Below are positions 1 to 10,609 of a DNA stretch of 64,000 bases, one piece after another (within the stretch, counting starts at the first letter, position 1; each line of letters starts with the position of its first letter). A program made the translations under genes and the position numbers. The stretch is from positions 186,001-250,000 of the forward strand of contig NZ_CAKJTI010000002.1 of NCBI RefSeq assembly GCF_917563915.1. Direction: 5' to 3'. The stretch is from Bacillus rhizoplanae. Lineage in GTDB: Bacteria > Bacillota > Bacilli > Bacillales > Bacillaceae_G. Below the pieces are notes generated by a model. That model was given only the letters and a program-made list of their open reading frames with translations. It ran no database searches and was not told the DNA's origin.

Positions 1-3000
1 GACGGTATTCCAAAGAAATGGCTTGCACGCTATGCAGGCGGATTAATTGCGATTTCTCCAGGGAAAGATGGCGAAATTGAACAACTTGTCTTGCAGGGCA
101 AACATGAGGTTGCTGAAGAAGTAGCGAATATGTACAAAAGTATATTTGCAAGCTTTTACATAAGCTTGCAGCACCATGCTATTCAAGAAGAATTATTGCT
201 GCAGGAAGAGCTTCTGCCATTTGTAAAGCAGCTTGGAATTCCGCTTGTGGCGACGAATGATATTCGTTATGTCAAACAAGGCGATGCGATTGTACAGGAA
301 TGTTTATTATCCGTTCATAGCGGGACAAAAATGACAGATTCTGAAAGGCCGCGTTTACAAACTGATCAATATTATATGAAATCGCCTTCTGAAATGGAAG
401 CGTTATTCTCTGCTATGCCAGAAGCGATTCAAAATACTGTATGTATTGCAGAGCGCTGTCATGTAGAGATTCCGTTTCATACAAATCAACTTCCGAAGTT
501 TCCAGTACAAACAAATGAGTCATCGGATCGCTTTTTACGCCGCATTTGTGAAGAAGGGCTGAAGAAGCGTTATGAAATAGTGACAGATGTGCATAAGGCA
601 CGTCTAGCGCACGAATTAGGCGTTATTTCTCGAATGGGATTTAGTGATTATTTTCTTATTGTATGGGATTTTATGACATACGCTCACGAGCACCGCATTT
701 TAACAGGACCAGGCCGTGGTTCGGCAGCTGGATCACTCGTTTCTTACGTACTAGAAATTACCGATATCGATCCAATTCAGTATGATTTACTGTTTGAACG
801 ATTTTTAAATCCAGAGCGTGTTACACTTCCTGATATTGATATTGATTTTCCAGATATTCGCCGCGATGAAATGATTCGTTATGTGAAAGATAAATACGGA
901 GAACTACGTGTTGCTCAAATCGTAACATTTGGAACACTTGCAGCAAAAGCAGCGATTCGCGACATTGCAAGAGTAATGGGGCTGCCGCCAAATGAAATTG
1001 ATATTTTTTCAAAGCATATTCCATCCAGGGTTGGCATTACATTAGAGGAAGCTTATGCAGAATCACAAGCACTGCAAAATTATATACAAAGTAACCTCAT
1101 ATTTCAAAGGATATTTGATATCGCAAAACGGGTAGAAGGCTTGCCCCGTCATACGTCTATTCATGCAGCCGGGGTGATTATGAGTGAAGAACCGCTTACA
1201 AATAGCGTTGCCATTCAAGATGGGCATGATGGTGTATATGTTACGCAATATCCCGCAGAGGTATTAGAAGAACTTGGATTGTTAAAGATGGACTTTCTTG
1301 GTCTTCGGAATTTAACGTTGCTTGAAAATATTCGTACCTTTGTTGCACAAACAACTGGGACAAATATAGATATAAAGAAATTGCCGCTTCAAGATGCGAA
1401 AACATTTGCACTGCTTGGACGAGGAGATACGACTGGAATTTTCCAGCTCGAATCAAGCGGAATGCGGAATGTTTTGCGTTCGTTAAAACCGAATGAGTTT
1501 GAAGATATTGTTGCAGTCAACGCGCTATATCGACCAGGACCAATGGAACAAATTCCGGTGTTTATTGAATCAAAACACGGGAAACGTGCGATTCATTATC
1601 TTCATCCTGATTTGAAACCAATTTTAGAAAATACGTACGGAGTTATCGTTTATCAAGAACAAATTATGCAAATTGCCTCTCGTTTAGCAGGATTTTCTCT
1701 TGGTGAGGCGGACTTATTACGCCGTGCAGTAAGTAAAAAAAATCGTGATATTTTAGACGAAGAGCGTACTCACTTTGTGAAAGGTTGTTTGCAAAATGGA
1801 TATGATGAAGAAACTGCCCAGAAAATTTATGATTTAATCGTTCAATTTGCGAATTATGGGTTTAACAGAAGTCATGCAGTTGCTTATAGTATGATTGGAT
1901 ATCAGCTTGCCTATTTAAAAGCAAATTATCCGCTGCAGTTTATGACAGCACTATTATCAAGTGCAATTGGAAATGAAGAGAAGATTGTACAATATGTTCG
2001 GGAAACAAAGCGAAAAGGGTTTCATGTTTTACCTCCATCTCTTCATAAGAGCAGTTATGATTTTCATGTGGAAGGAAATGCAATTCGGTATAGTTTACTT
2101 GCTATTCGCAATGTAGGGATGGCGACAGTGAAAACCTTGATTGAAGAAAGGAACAAAAAAACATTTCAAGATTTATTTGAGTTTTGTTTACGCATGCCGG
2201 CGAAGTTTGTAACAGAACGCAATTTAGAAACAATGATTTGGGCTGGTTGTTTTGATGATTTTGAGGTTTCACGTTCGTCCTTGTTTAACAGTATTAAAGG
2301 TGCGTTAGAATATGCGGGCTTAGCACGTGAAATTGGCGAGGAACTTGTGCCGAAGTCAGAGTATGCACAAGAGGCAGAGCTCTCTTTTATCGAACAATTA
2401 AATAAAGAGAAAGAAGCACTAGGTTTTTATTTATCAAGTTATCCAACTGCGCAGTACGAACCGCTTGTTAAACAATTGGAAATTCCGACACTTGCACAAG
2501 CGATGAAGCAGCAAAGAAAAGTGCAGCGGGCAATTGTGTATTTGACAAATATAAAAATCATTCGGACAAAAAAATTACAAAAGATGGCGTTTGTCACGTT
2601 TTGTGATCAAAATAATGAAATGGAAGCAGTTGTATTTCCTGAAGCATATATCCATTTTGCAGAGCGGCTACAAGAGGGTGAAATTGTTTTAATAGAAGGA
2701 ACAATTGAACAGCGAAATCACAAGCTGCAATGGATTATAAATGGCGTCTATCCGCTAGAACAAATGGATACTTACGATAAAATGAAAGACGCTTCTATTT
2801 ACGTGAAAGTACCATCACAGTATGAAAAAAGGCTGTTAAACAATGTAACAAAAATATTATTTCACTATTCAGGTTTTGTGAAAGTACTAATTTATTATGA
2901 AAAAGAGCATAAGATGGTACAATTATCTCGTAGTTTATCCATTCATCCAAGTGAAGAATGTCTACAAGCACTTTATGAGGTAGTCGGAAAGGAAAACGTC

Positions 3001-3015
3001 GTTGTAAAAATATAA
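1..3015 (+). CDS. dnaE: DNA polymerase III alpha subunit DnaE, 5'-truncated by window edge
   Basis: Replicative C-family DNA polymerase; in Bacillus DnaE extends RNA primers before handing over to PolC. The reading frame is open from base 1, so the gene starts outside the window; 1004 residues are visible, and roughly the first hundred (start of the PHP domain) are missing compared with the usual ~1100-residue DnaE. The catalytic acidic motif PDIDIDFPD lies at about 829-855, followed by the palm and fingers (GRGSAAGSLVSY, YRPGPMEQIP, VYQEQIMQIA, NYGFNRSHAVAYS). The C-terminal part reads as an OB-fold region. It is followed by the malic-enzyme gene, as in other Bacillus chromosomes. Identification is very secure. 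Confidence 0.97.
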   Translation, partial: DGIPKKWLARYAGGLIAISPGKDGEIEQLVLQGKHEVAEEVANMYKSIFASFYISLQHHAIQEELLLQEELLPFVKQLGIPLVATNDIRYVKQGDAIVQECLLSVHSGTKMTDSERPRLQTDQYYMKSPSEMEALFSAMPEAIQNTVCIAERCHVEIPFHTNQLPKFPVQTNESSDRFLRRICEEGLKKRYEIVTDVHKARLAHELGVISRMGFSDYFLIVWDFMTYAHEHRILTGPGRGSAAGSLVSYVLEITDIDPIQYDLLFERFLNPERVTLPDIDIDFPDIRRDEMIRYVKDKYGELRVAQIVTFGTLAAKAAIRDIARVMGLPPNEIDIFSKHIPSRVGITLEEAYAESQALQNYIQSNLIFQRIFDIAKRVEGLPRHTSIHAAGVIMSEEPLTNSVAIQDGHDGVYVTQYPAEVLEELGLLKMDFLGLRNLTLLENIRTFVAQTTGTNIDIKKLPLQDAKTFALLGRGDTTGIFQLESSGMRNVLRSLKPNEFEDIVAVNALYRPGPMEQIPVFIESKHGKRAIHYLHPDLKPILENTYGVIVYQEQIMQIASRLAGFSLGEADLLRRAVSKKNRDILDEERTHFVKGCLQNGYDEETAQKIYDLIVQFANYGFNRSHAVAYSMIGYQLAYLKANYPLQFMTALLSSAIGNEEKIVQYVRETKRKGFHVLPPSLHKSSYDFHVEGNAIRYSLLAIRNVGMATVKTLIEERNKKTFQDLFEFCLRMPAKFVTERNLETMIWAGCFDDFEVSRSSLFNSIKGALEYAGLAREIGEELVPKSEYAQEAELSFIEQLNKEKEALGFYLSSYPTAQYEPLVKQLEIPTLAQAMKQQRKVQRAIVYLTNIKIIRTKKLQKMAFVTFCDQNNEMEAVVFPEAYIHFAERLQEGEIVLIEGTIEQRNHKLQWIINGVYPLEQMDTYDKMKDASIYVKVPSQYEKRLLNNVTKILFHYSGFVKVLIYYEKEHKMVQLSRSLSIHPSEECLQALYEVVGKENVVVKI

Positions 3016-3045
3016 TGGACAATTTCCCTCTATTTCGATTATAGT
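3016..3045 (+). promoter_or_regulatory. Putative sigma-A promoter of malic enzyme operon
   Basis: TGGACA at 3016-3021 and TATAGT at 3040-3045 are separated by 18 bp, directly after the dnaE stop codon. The predicted start of transcription is near 3052, just upstream of the palindrome at 3059-3071. This is read from consensus only. Confidence 0.5.
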
Positions 3046-3058
3046 AATAATAGCGTTC

Positions 3059-3071
3059 GTGGTCAGACCAC
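3059..3071. promoter_or_regulatory. FadR/GntR-type operator (palindrome)
   Basis: GTGGTCAGACCAC is a perfect 13-bp palindrome around a central A. Its core TGGTCAGACCA fits the TGGT..ACCA pattern bound by FadR-subfamily GntR regulators. It sits just after the predicted transcription start of the malic-enzyme gene, and a FadR-type regulator is encoded at the end of that same unit (4378-5013), so feedback control is the natural inference. Confidence 0.6.
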
Positions 3072-3124
3072 CTTGGAGAATGAATAATGCTATTCAGCAA
3101 GAACATATGAGGAGAGTGGATCGT

Positions 3125-4363
3125 TTGTCAACACTTCGTGAAGAAGCACTTCACATGCATAGAGTGCATCAAGGAAAATTAGAAACTGTATCAAAAGTAA
3201 AGGTAGAAAATGCAAAAGATTTAAGTCTTGCGTATTCTCCAGGGGTTGCAGAACCATGTAAAGTTATTTATGACGATAAAAGCAAGGTATACGAATATAC
3301 AATGAAGGGCAATATGGTAGCAGTTGTAACAGATGGAACGGCTGTGTTAGGTCTTGGAAATATTGGACCGGAAGCATCTCTTCCAGTTATGGAAGGTAAA
3401 GCTGTATTATTTAAGAGCTTTGCTGGTGTAGATGCATTTCCAATTGCTTTAAATACAAATGATGTAGATAAGATTGTTGAAACTGTAAAATTAATGGAGC
3501 CAACTTTTGGCGGCGTAAACTTAGAAGATATTGCAGCGCCAAACTGCTTCATTATTGAAGAGCGTTTAAAGAAAGAAACAAATATTCCTGTATTCCACGA
3601 TGATCAGCACGGTACAGCAATTGTAACAGTAGCTGGTCTTGTGAATGCATTAAAGCTAGTTGGAAAGAAAATGTCTGATATTAAAGTTGTTGCAAACGGT
3701 GCTGGGGCAGCTGGTATTGCGATTATTAAACTTTTATATCGCTACGGTGTACGCGACATTATTATGTGCGATACGAAAGGTGCGATTTTTGAAGGGCGCC
3801 CTGTCGGTATGAATCCTGTGAAAAATGAAGTTGCAAAATATACAAATAAAAATCGTGTAGAAGGTTCATTAGCAGAAGTGATTCAAGGTGCAGATGTGTT
3901 CATCGGTGTATCTGCAGAAGGCGCATTAACAGAAGAAATGGTTCGTTCTATGAACAAAGATGCAATTATCTTTGCGATGGCGAATCCAAATCCAGAAATT
4001 ATGCCGGAAATCGCAAAAGCAGCTGGAGCAGCTGTTGTAGGTACAGGTCGTTCGGACTTCGCGAACCAAGTAAACAACGTACTAGCTTTTCCTGGTATTT
4101 TCCGCGGTGCTCTTGACGTACATGCAACGCAAATTAATGAAGAAATGAAGGTTGCCGCAGTACAAGCCATTGCTGAGCTTGTATCAGCTGAAGAACTTAG
4201 TGCGGATTATATTATTCCAGCTCCATTCGATGTACGCGTAGCACCGCAAGTGGCAGCGTATGTAGCGAAAGCTGCAATGGAAACAGGTGTTGCTCGCCGT
4301 CAAGTCGATCCAAATGAAGTAGCTGAGAAAACAAGAAAACTAGCAATTATTGGTAAAGAATAA
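3125..4363 (+). CDS. ytsJ: NAD(P)-dependent malic enzyme
   Basis: Oxidative decarboxylation of malate to pyruvate, making NADH or NADPH; links the TCA cycle to pyruvate and lipid synthesis. It is 412 residues from the TTG at 3125, which has the Shine-Dalgarno GAGGAGAG about 8 nt upstream; an open extension to 3059 runs through the operator and is unlikely to be translated. Visible motifs are LSLAYSPGVAEPC, the divalent-metal motif FHDDQHGTAIV, and the Rossmann loop NGAGAAGIAI. Length and order (N-terminal malic domain, C-terminal NAD-binding domain) match the short bacterial family. The following GntR regulator starts 14 nt downstream, so the two are probably co-transcribed. Cofactor preference cannot be read safely from sequence. 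Confidence 0.94.
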   Translation: MSTLREEALHMHRVHQGKLETVSKVKVENAKDLSLAYSPGVAEPCKVIYDDKSKVYEYTMKGNMVAVVTDGTAVLGLGNIGPEASLPVMEGKAVLFKSFAGVDAFPIALNTNDVDKIVETVKLMEPTFGGVNLEDIAAPNCFIIEERLKKETNIPVFHDDQHGTAIVTVAGLVNALKLVGKKMSDIKVVANGAGAAGIAIIKLLYRYGVRDIIMCDTKGAIFEGRPVGMNPVKNEVAKYTNKNRVEGSLAEVIQGADVFIGVSAEGALTEEMVRSMNKDAIIFAMANPNPEIMPEIAKAAGAAVVGTGRSDFANQVNNVLAFPGIFRGALDVHATQINEEMKVAAVQAIAELVSAEELSADYIIPAPFDVRVAPQVAAYVAKAAMETGVARRQVDPNEVAEKTRKLAIIGKE

Positions 4364-4377
4364 GCGAGGAGTGTCCA

Positions 4378-5013
4378 TTGACATCATCACAAACAAAAGT
4401 ATACCTGGAAATAGTGAAAAAAATCCGTTCCATTATAAAAGAGGACGGGTTAGAAGCAGGTAATCGCCTGCCATCTGAACGAGAGCTAAGCGCACGTTTA
4501 AATGTTGGTCGTTCCTCTGTTCGTGAAGCGCTCAGAGCACTGGAGTTGGTCGGCTTAATCGAAACGAGGCGCGGTGAAGGGACGTTCATTCGAAATTTTT
4601 ATGAAAATGGTCTTGTGCAATTAATTGCACCGTTCGTATTACAAGATGAAAAAACGCGGCAAGATTTGTTACAAATGAAAGAGTTGCTTGAGAAGGATGC
4701 GATTCGTGTCTTATGTCAAAGGCAGACAGAAGACTGCTTAGAGGCACTTAAGGAAACTTTTTCTGATGAACAGTTATCTATCGCTGTATTTCATCAAACC
4801 TTTTTAAGAACGCTTGTAGAGCAAGTAGATAATTTTTTAATGTATCGTGTTTGGATGATTGTACATGACTACGCTTCGACGCTTTCTTGTGATGTTCATT
4901 TAAACGCGAGAAAGTTGCATGAAAAGCTATATAAAGCCTTAGAGAATAAGCAGGAACAAACAGCAATAGAGCTTTATGATGCAATCATAGAGAACATACA
5001 GTTTCATTTGTAA
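4378..5013 (+). CDS. FadR-subfamily GntR transcriptional regulator
   Basis: A 211-residue regulator with a TTG start (4378) behind GCGAGGAG. Residues ~5-70 form a GntR winged helix-turn-helix (RLPSERELSARLNVGRSSVREALRAL, then the wing residues RRGEGTF). Residues ~95-205 look like an all-helical FCD ligand-binding domain. FCD regulators usually sense organic acids or acyl-CoA-type ligands. It sits between malic enzyme and acetyl-CoA carboxylase genes, and a TGGTCAGACCA palindrome lies in the malic-enzyme promoter, so control of malate or pyruvate flow is likely. The ligand is unknown. Confidence 0.85.
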   Translation: MTSSQTKVYLEIVKKIRSIIKEDGLEAGNRLPSERELSARLNVGRSSVREALRALELVGLIETRRGEGTFIRNFYENGLVQLIAPFVLQDEKTRQDLLQMKELLEKDAIRVLCQRQTEDCLEALKETFSDEQLSIAVFHQTFLRTLVEQVDNFLMYRVWMIVHDYASTLSCDVHLNARKLHEKLYKALENKQEQTAIELYDAIIENIQFHL

Positions 5014-5079
5014 TTCTAACATCTATACAAAATTTGTCGAAATGACCATGACACGTTCTGACAAACATTCTGCCAGACA

Positions 5080-5097
5080 ACGTTTAAAGTTAAACGT
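5080..5097. promoter_or_regulatory. Palindromic putative operator upstream of accD
   Basis: ACGTTTAA-AG-TTAAACGT is an 18-bp palindrome with 8-bp perfect arms in the 204-bp gap between the GntR gene and accD. It may be a binding site in the accDA promoter region. Its sequence differs from the TGGTCAGACCA palindrome, so it probably binds a different protein. Confidence 0.4.
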
Positions 5098-5132
5098 AAA
5101 GAGATGGGTTATAAGACAAATTGAGAAAACAA

Positions 5133-5175
5133 GGCTAACACTTATTGAAGTAGGTGTTAGCCACATTTTCTTACT
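5133..5175 (+). terminator. Hairpin between GntR gene and accD
   Basis: Stem GGCTAACAC/GTGTTAGCC (5133-5141 with 5154-5162) followed by a T-rich but not continuous tail. It is probably the terminator of the ytsJ-GntR unit; it could also attenuate transcription into accDA. Confidence 0.55.
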
Positions 5176-5217
5176 CGTTAACCTTAGCTCTTTTATCACC
5201 TAAAGGAGGGTCAAACT

Positions 5218-6087
5218 TTGCTACGAGATTTATTCCAAAAGAAGAAAAAATATGCTGCAATTCCTTCAGAGCAAGTAAGAAGAGATGTACCGGACGGTGT
5301 CATGACAAAATGTCCGAAATGCAAAAAAATCATGTATACGAAAGAACTTCTGAAGAATTTAAAAGTATGTGTTAACTGTGGGTATCATCATCCGATGAAC
5401 GCATGGGAGCGTCTTGAAAGTTTGTTAGATGAAAATTCATTTCGTGAATATGACAAAGAAATGATTTCGGCAAACCCGCTTCACTTCCCTGGTTATGAGG
5501 AGAAACTTGAGAGCGATCGTAAAAAAACTGGATTAAACGAAGCAGTTGTGACAGGAGAAGGAACAATCGAGAACATGCTCGTTGTTGTTGCGGTTATGGA
5601 TTCAAGGTTTCGAATGGGAAGCATGGGCTCTGTTGTAGGTGAAAAAATTGCGCGTGCTGCTGAAAAAGCACATGAAATGAAAGTGCCGTTTCTTATTTTT
5701 ACCGCATCAGGCGGAGCTCGTATGCAAGAGGGTATTTTAAGTTTAATGCAAATGGCGAAGACGAGTGTTGCTTTGAAAAAGCATAGCAATGCAGGTGGTT
5801 TATTCATTTCTATTATGACGCATCCAACGACGGGCGGAGTTTCCGCGAGCTTTGCTTCACTTGGTGACTACAATCTAGCAGAACCAGGTGCATTAATTGG
5901 ATTTGCAGGTCGTCGTGTAATTGAACAGACTGTTCGTGAAAAACTGCCGGAGGACTTCCAAACGGCAGAGTTCTTACTGGAACATGGACAATTAGATGCA
6001 GTTGTGCACCGTAATGATATGAGAGATACACTCCGCAAGATTTTAGAAGTTCATCAAGGGGAGGAAGTGGCGTCATGGCAGAATTAG
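5218..6087 (+). CDS. accD: Acetyl-CoA carboxylase carboxyltransferase subunit beta
   Basis: Beta half of the carboxyltransferase that moves CO2 from carboxybiotin to acetyl-CoA, the first committed step of fatty-acid synthesis. It is 289 residues with a TTG start preceded by AAAGGAGGG. The N-terminal zinc ribbon shows CPKCKK (about residue 33) and CVNCGYHHP (about residue 52). The crotonase-like core includes [11 protein letters not shown] and the [12 protein letters not shown] oxyanion region. Its end overlaps the accA start by 13 bp, giving coupled translation of the two subunits that must assemble in equal amounts. Confidence 0.97.
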   Translation: MLRDLFQKKKKYAAIPSEQVRRDVPDGVMTKCPKCKKIMYTKELLKNLKVCVNCGYHHPMNAWERLESLLDENSFREYDKEMISANPLHFPGYEEKLESDRKKTGLNEAVVTGEGTIENMLVVVAVMDSRFRMGSMGSVVGEKIARAAEKAHEMKVPFLIFTASGGARMQEGILSLMQMAKTSVALKKHSNAGGLFISIMTHPTTGGVSASFASLGDYNLAEPGALIGFAGRRVIEQTVREKLPEDFQTAEFLLEHGQLDAVVHRNDMRDTLRKILEVHQGEEVASWQN

Positions 6088-7049
6088 AATTTGAAAAGCC
6101 AGTTGTTGAGCTGAAAAATAAGATTCTTGAATTAAAAGAATATACGAAAAACAGCCAGATGGACTTCAGTGAAGAAATCCGTATTTTGGAAGCTAAGTTA
6201 GAGCATTTAGAGGAAGAAATATACGGCAATATGAAAGTATGGGACCGTGTTCAAATTGCTCGTCATGCCGAAAGACCGACAACACTTGATTATATTGAGC
6301 ACTTATTTACTGACTTTTTTGAATGTCATGGAGATCGCCTATTTGGTGATGATGCAGCGATCGTAGGCGGTATTGCAAAATATAATGGAATGCCTATAAC
6401 GGTAATTGGCCATCAGCGCGGAAAAGATACGAAAGAAAATATTCACCGAAATTTCGGAATGCCTCACCCAGAAGGCTATCGCAAAGCATTGCGCCTTATG
6501 AAACAAGCAGAGAAATTTAATCGTCCTATCATTTGCTTTATTGATACGAAAGGTGCATATCCTGGAAAAGCAGGTGAAGAACGCGGACAAAGCGAAGCGA
6601 TTGCACGTAATTTATTTGAAATGGCAGCACTCTCTGTACCGGTTATATGCATTGTGATTGGTGAAGGCGGCAGTGGCGGTGCGTTAGGACTTGGTATTGG
6701 GAATTATGTCCACATGTTAGAAAACTCCACGTATTCAGTTATTTCTCCCGAAGGAGCAGCAGCAATTCTTTGGAAAGATGCTACGAAAGCAAAAGAAGCT
6801 GCTGAAGCGATGAAAATTACGGCGGCTGATTTGAAAGAATTGGGTGTAATCGATGAAATGATTCCAGAAGCTCGCGGCGGTGCGCATCGCAACGTTAAAG
6901 AACAAGCGGAATATATAAACCGTACCTTGCAAAAAACATTCCAACAATTTGAAGGTGTTTCGAAAGAGGAACTGGTTGAAAATCGTTATACAAAATATAT
7001 GAAAATTGGGCAAGTTTCGTTTTCAAACGCTTCCATTGGGGTAAAATAG
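6075..7049 (+). CDS. accA: Acetyl-CoA carboxylase carboxyltransferase subunit alpha
   Basis: Alpha subunit of acetyl-CoA carboxyltransferase, partner of AccD. It has 324 residues and starts at ATG 6075 inside the last codons of accD, with GGGGAGGAAG as ribosome binding site. The N-terminal ~60 residues form a helical, coiled-coil-like segment; the crotonase fold follows, with [29 protein letters not shown]-type CoA-binding residues, [10 protein letters not shown] and [10 protein letters not shown]. Length is normal for the family. A terminator follows immediately. Confidence 0.97.
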   Translation: MAELEFEKPVVELKNKILELKEYTKNSQMDFSEEIRILEAKLEHLEEEIYGNMKVWDRVQIARHAERPTTLDYIEHLFTDFFECHGDRLFGDDAAIVGGIAKYNGMPITVIGHQRGKDTKENIHRNFGMPHPEGYRKALRLMKQAEKFNRPIICFIDTKGAYPGKAGEERGQSEAIARNLFEMAALSVPVICIVIGEGGSGGALGLGIGNYVHMLENSTYSVISPEGAAAILWKDATKAKEAAEAMKITAADLKELGVIDEMIPEARGGAHRNVKEQAEYINRTLQKTFQQFEGVSKEELVENRYTKYMKIGQVSFSNASIGVK

Positions 7050-7088
7050 AAAAAGCGTGCGTTCCATTTCGCGAATGCACGTTTTTCT
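7050..7088 (+). terminator. Rho-independent terminator after accA
   Basis: Imperfect stem AAAAAGCGTGCGTTC / GAATGCACGTTTTT directly after the accA stop codon, ending in a T-run. It separates accDA from pfkA. Confidence 0.8.
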
Positions 7089-7171
7089 TATGAAAAGACA
7101 CATCTTCTCCATTGTAATTTTATATTTCTTCATGTTATTTTATTATAAGGCAAATAATCTTTTCGAGGTGA

Positions 7172-8137
<966 letters not shown>

Positions 8138-8157
8138 TTGGCCTAGTGTCGGATTAG

Positions 8158-8171
8158 TGGTAACGTTTTCA
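8158..8171. promoter_or_regulatory. cre-like site between pfkA and pyk (weak)
   Basis: TGGTAACGTTTTCA matches 12 of 14 positions of the CcpA cre consensus TGWAARCGYTWNCW, with mismatches at positions 3 and 4. It lies in the short gap before the pyk ribosome binding site. Function is uncertain. Confidence 0.25.
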
Positions 8172-8191
8172 GAAATATTTGGAGGTGCGTT

Positions 8192-9949
8192 ATGCGCAAA
8201 ACTAAAATTGTATGTACAATTGGTCCTGCTAGCGAAAGTATTGAAAAATTAGAACAATTAATGGGAGCAGGGATGAACGTTTGTCGTTTAAACTTCTCTC
8301 ATGGTAGTCATGAAGAGCACGGAGCACGTATTAAAAGCATTCGTGAAGCTGCGAAGAAAACAGGTAAAACTGTAGCAATCTTACTTGATACAAAAGGTCC
8401 AGAAATTCGTACACATGACTTTGTAGACGGACAAGCTGAGCTAAAAACAGGTGCAGAAGTTGTTATTTCTACAGAGCAAGTATTAGGAACTGCTGAAAAG
8501 TTCTCTGTAACTTACGCGGGACTTTATGATGATGTCGATGCAGGTTCTCGCATTCTAATCGATGATGGTCTTATTGAGTTAGAGGTAATCGGAAAAGCAA
8601 ACGGCGATATCCGCACAAAAGTATTAAATAGCGGTACTGTAAAAAATAAAAAAGGTGTAAATGTACCAAACGTAAGCATTAAGCTTCCTGGTATTACAGA
8701 AAAAGACATTCAAGATATCATCTTCGGTATCGGGCAAAATGTTGACTTTATCGCAGCTTCTTTCGTACGCAAAGCATCTGACGTATTAGAAATTCGTGAG
8801 CTATTAGAAGAGCACGGAGCACAACATATTCAAATCATTCCAAAAATCGAGAACCAAGAAGGTATCGATAATATCGACTCTATCCTAGAAGTTTCTGACG
8901 GCTTAATGGTAGCGCGCGGTGACATGGGTGTAGAAATTCCACCTGAAGAAGTACCGTTAGTGCAAAAGCGTCTAATCAAAAAATGTAATGTATTAGGTAA
9001 GCCAGTTATCACTGCAACGCAAATGTTAGATTCTATGCAGCGTAACCCTCGTCCAACACGTGCGGAAGCAAGTGACGTAGCGAACGCTATTTTCGATGGC
9101 ACAGATGCAATCATGCTTTCTGGTGAAACAGCAGCAGGTTTATACCCACTTGAGGCGGTACAAATGATGGCAAACATCGCGATTCGTGTTGAGAAATCAT
9201 TGCAATATGAAGACATGTTCCAAAAACGTCTTAAAGAGCAATCTAGCACAATTACAGATGCAATTAGTCAATCTGTTGCACATACAGCAATCGCACTTGA
9301 TGTAGCGGCAATCGTAGCTCCTACAGAAAGCGGCTATACTGCGAAAATGATCTCTAAATATCGTCCGAAATCTCCAATCGTAGCAGTAACATCTAATGAA
9401 CAAGTATGCCGTCGTCTTGCACTTGCATGGGGTGTACAAGCGTATATGGCAGAGGAAAAGGCAAAATCTACAGACGAAATGTTAGAAACTGCTATTCAAA
9501 CAGCTATGGATACAGGTATGATTGGTCTTGGTGATACAGTTGTTATTACTGCTGGTGTACCAGTTGCTGAAACTGGCACAACAAACTTAATGAAAATTCA
9601 TGTTGTTGGCGAACAAATCGCTAAAGGACAAGGAATTGGCCGTAAAACAGCAAAAGGTAAAGTTGTTGTAGCGAAAACAGCTGAAGAAGCATTAGCAAAC
9701 GTAACAGAAGGTTCTATCCTTGTTACAACAAGCACTGACAAAGATATGATTCCTGCAATTGAAAAGGCTGCGGCTCTTGTTGTAGAAGAAGGCGGCTTAA
9801 CAAGCCATGCAGCGGTTGTTGGTGTAACAATCGGTATTCCAGTTATCGTTGGTGTAGAAACTGCGACTGCTATCCTAAAAAATGGTCAAGAAGTAACAGT
9901 TGATGCAGCGCGTGGAATTGTATATAATGGACATGCGGAAGTGCTATAA
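8192..9949 (+). CDS. pyk: Pyruvate kinase
   Basis: Transfers phosphate from phosphoenolpyruvate to ADP, making ATP and pyruvate. It is 585 residues, about 110 longer than E. coli enzymes, because it carries the extra C-terminal PEP-utiliser-type domain typical of Bacillus ([43 protein letters not shown]). The core shows [15 protein letters not shown], the barrel motif [21 protein letters not shown] and the signature [15 protein letters not shown] 8192 follows GGAGGTGCG. It is probably co-transcribed with pfkA. Confidence 0.97.
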   Translation: MRKTKIVCTIGPASESIEKLEQLMGAGMNVCRLNFSHGSHEEHGARIKSIREAAKKTGKTVAILLDTKGPEIRTHDFVDGQAELKTGAEVVISTEQVLGTAEKFSVTYAGLYDDVDAGSRILIDDGLIELEVIGKANGDIRTKVLNSGTVKNKKGVNVPNVSIKLPGITEKDIQDIIFGIGQNVDFIAASFVRKASDVLEIRELLEEHGAQHIQIIPKIENQEGIDNIDSILEVSDGLMVARGDMGVEIPPEEVPLVQKRLIKKCNVLGKPVITATQMLDSMQRNPRPTRAEASDVANAIFDGTDAIMLSGETAAGLYPLEAVQMMANIAIRVEKSLQYEDMFQKRLKEQSSTITDAISQSVAHTAIALDVAAIVAPTESGYTAKMISKYRPKSPIVAVTSNEQVCRRLALAWGVQAYMAEEKAKSTDEMLETAIQTAMDTGMIGLGDTVVITAGVPVAETGTTNLMKIHVVGEQIAKGQGIGRKTAKGKVVVAKTAEEALANVTEGSILVTTSTDKDMIPAIEKAAALVVEEGGLTSHAAVVGVTIGIPVIVGVETATAILKNGQEVTVDAARGIVYNGHAEVL

Positions 9950-9962
9950 GAAATAATATGTA

Positions 9963-9993
9963 GGGAAGGATCGAAAATCCTTCTCTTTTTTTT
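9963..9993 (+). terminator. Rho-independent terminator after pyk
   Basis: Stem GAAGGA-loop-TCCTTC followed by a run of eight or more T residues, 14 bp after the pyk stop. Confidence 0.85.
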
Positions 9994-10037
9994 ACACAAT
10001 TTGAGAATAAGAAGATTTAGAAAAAGAGGTGAGAGGA

Positions 10038-10427
10038 ATGAAGGTATTTCTCTTTTTGTTAATTTTAATTCCAGCGTTAGAGGTTACGGTATTGATTGGA
10101 TCGAGTCAATTGATTGGGCTGTGGCCGACGTTTTGTGTGATTGTAGTAATGAGTATCATGGGAGCGTATATAGCGAAACGACAAGGAGTAGCAGTTTGGA
10201 GAGATATTCAGTATCGGTTAAGTAGAGGTGAGATTCCCGGTGATGCTGTATTAGATGCGATTTGTATTTTTGCAGGTGGTGTACTTCTGTTAATCCCGGG
10301 GTATATAACAGATTGTATAGGATTGGTTTTATTGATTCCGATAGCGAGAAAACCGGTGAAATATATGATAATCAAGTGGATGGAACGAAAAATAAACCGA
10401 AATAACACTATTATTGTGCAAAAATAA
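10038..10427 (+). CDS. fxsA: FxsA family membrane protein
   Basis: A 129-residue membrane protein of the FxsA family (named for a phage T7 exclusion suppressor in E. coli; B. subtilis counterpart YtzA). It has an N-terminal hydrophobic segment (FLFLLILIPALEVTVLIG), a second at ~25-45, the family hallmark GEIPGDAVLDAICIFAGGVLLLIPGY and a basic tail. The open frame reaches a GTG at 10029, but the ATG at 10038 has the better-placed AGAGGTGA. Cellular role unknown. Its stop codon lies inside the stem of its own terminator. Confidence 0.85.
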   Translation: MKVFLFLLILIPALEVTVLIGSSQLIGLWPTFCVIVVMSIMGAYIAKRQGVAVWRDIQYRLSRGEIPGDAVLDAICIFAGGVLLLIPGYITDCIGLVLLIPIARKPVKYMIIKWMERKINRNNTIIVQK

Positions 10428-10464
10428 CGTTTGAGAGAGGAAACTCTTCAAGCGTTATTTTTTT
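10421..10464 (+). terminator. Rho-independent terminator after fxsA
   Basis: Long stem pairing AAATAACGTTTGAGAG with CTCTTCAAGCGTTATTT, ending in a T-run. The left arm includes the fxsA stop codon. Confidence 0.85.
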
Positions 10465-10543
10465 GTCGAAAATACAAATGAATAAATATTCATTTGTAGA
10501 AAAAGAAAGAAAAAGATTGTATTTTTATTCGTATTAGTAAATA

Positions 10544-10575
10544 AAAAAACAAGGAGAGATTTCTCCTTGTTTTTA
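10544..10575. terminator. Bidirectional terminator between fxsA and ytvI
   Basis: AAAAACAAGGAGA / TCTCCTTGTTTTT is a perfect inverted repeat with A-run and T-run at its ends, so it can terminate the minus-strand ytvI transcript and any plus-strand read-through. Confidence 0.8.
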
Positions 10576-10609
10576 GCTGAAAATTCACTTTATACCGACC
10601 GTAAGAGCT

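Noticed and set aside
2795-3106. 103-codon minus-strand frame over the dnaE end and ytsJ promoter
   Set aside because: Overlaps the dnaE 3' end antisense, no ribosome site and no recognisable family; a shadow frame.
8158-8171. cre-like site between pfkA and pyk as a firm regulatory site
   Set aside because: Two mismatches at conserved positions and no separate promoter visible; kept only as a weak feature.
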